A stretch of 64,000 nt of DNA, taken from positions 362,271-426,270 of the forward strand of contig CAUYUJ010011181.1 of NCBI GenBank assembly GCA_963575745.1, written 5' to 3'. The DNA is from Prorocentrum cordatum (taxonomy: Eukaryota > Sar > Dinophyceae > Prorocentrales > Prorocentraceae). The notes below the pieces were generated by a model. That model was given only the letters and a program-made list of their open reading frames with translations. It did not search any database and was not told the origin of the DNA. Below, one piece after another: positions 63,195 through 64,000 of the stretch (the first letter of the stretch is position 1; each line of letters starts with the position of its first letter). Made by a program: the position numbers and the translations under genes.

Positions 63195-64000
63195 AAGAAG
63201 GCGCATCTTCACAAGGAATAGCGTCTTCATCCGGAATAGAATCTTCACAGGTAATATAACGTCTTAACAGAGGATAGCGTCTTCACTGGGAATAGCGTCT
63301 TCACCCGGAAAAAATAGCGTCTTCACAAAGAAAAACGTTCTCACCCGGAATAGCGTCTTCACCCGGAATAGCATCTTCACCCAGAATAGCGCCTTCACCG
63401 GGAATAGCGTCTCCACCGGGAATAGCATCATCACCGGGAATAGCGTCTTCACCCGGAATAGCGTCATGACAGGGAAGAGCGTCCTCACCGGGAATAGCGT
63501 TTTCACCAAGAATAACGTCTTCACCCGGAGTAGCGTCTTCACCCGGAATAGCGTCTTCACGGGGAATAGCGTCTTTACTGGGAATAGCGTCTTCACCCGG
63601 AATAGCGTCTTCACCAAGAATAGCGTCTTCACCCGGAATAGCGTCTTCACATGGAATAGCGCCTTCACGGGGAATAGAATCTTCACCAGGAATACCGTCT
63701 TCACCCGGAATAGCGTCTTCACCCGGAATACCATCTTCACCGGGAATAGCGTCTTCACAAAGAATAGCGACTTCACCCGGAATAGCGTCTTCAGCCGGAA
63801 TAGCGTCTTCACAAGGAATAGCGTCTCCACTGGGAATAGCGTCTTCAGCCGGAATAGCGTCTTCACAAGTAATAGCGTCTTTACCCGGAATAGCGTGCTC
63901 ACAAGGAATTAGCGTCTTCACAGGGAATAGCGTGTTCACCGGGAGTAGTGTCTTCACCGGGAATAGCGTCTTCACCTGGAATAGCGTCTTCACAGGGAAT
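63195..64000 (+). repeat. 18-bp minisatellite (AATAGCGTCTTCACCCGG), >40 units, runs off the edge
   Basis: Nearly exact 18-bp phasing with variable last triplets (CACCCGG, CACAAGG, CACCGGG, CACAGGG). Six-codon periodicity opens frames on both strands (NSVFTR on plus, GEDAIP and VKTLFR on minus). Continues past 64000. Confidence 0.97.

Overview
The window looks like nuclear DNA of a dinoflagellate (species not determinable from the window). The strongest sign is three near-complete, genome-encoded copies of the dinoflagellate trans-spliced leader (SL), all antisense to the given strand at 3533-3554, 18110-18131 and 20612-20633. Each lies just upstream of a minus-strand reading frame, as expected of retroposed trans-spliced mRNAs. 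Other support: GC-rich sequence, very high repeat content, interrupted frames that look like exons, and several protein families I associate with dinoflagellate genomes (C5-methyltransferase-like, hAT-like, Helitron-like, LINE RT and uncharacterised families). No bacterial operon, rRNA, tRNA or CRISPR array was recognised.

Layout. 1-720: ~100-bp tandem repeat. 1546-3554: the only clearly intact gene, an intronless rhomboid protease with an EF-hand and a relict SL upstream. 3800-7700: dispersed GGGGCCTCTTGG-type repeat, a 17-copy 88-bp satellite, a second short array and trinucleotide repeats. 8242-11345: four minus-strand exon-like blocks of an unknown gene. 14934-16308: decayed C5 cytosine methyltransferase. 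17319-20633: two SL-tagged damaged retrocopies. 22225-25257: decayed hAT-like transposase. 25681-29820: minisatellites, an AT-rich island, microsatellites and a third 88-bp satellite array. 30475-33147: decayed LINE (endonuclease plus RT). 33490-34490: CA repeats and a 28-bp minisatellite. 35192-37085: decayed transposase-like ORF. 38396-40477: exon blocks of a lysine-rich unknown gene. 40930-41450: ACT array. 43194-44715: two exon-like blocks. 45073-46668: second, different LINE RT on the plus strand. 47100-49745: four-copy repeat around a small ORF and an ~84-nt C tract. 50050-52490: dispersed repeats. 53600-56700: Helitron-like Rep fragment. 57200-59760: 54-bp array interrupted by a foldback-like 1.5-kb insertion. 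59755-64000: three more tandem arrays (~54, ~81 and 18 bp).

The window therefore holds one plausible functional protein gene, a few exon-like blocks of unknown genes, and at least five lineages of mobile element (LINE x2, hAT-like, Helitron-like, transposase-like, SL retrocopies), all visibly broken by frameshifts or stops. The rest is satellite and low-complexity DNA. No shared pathway links the genes. Exon edges and frameshift positions are read by eye and are approximate. Long homopolymers mean some frameshifts could be sequencing errors.
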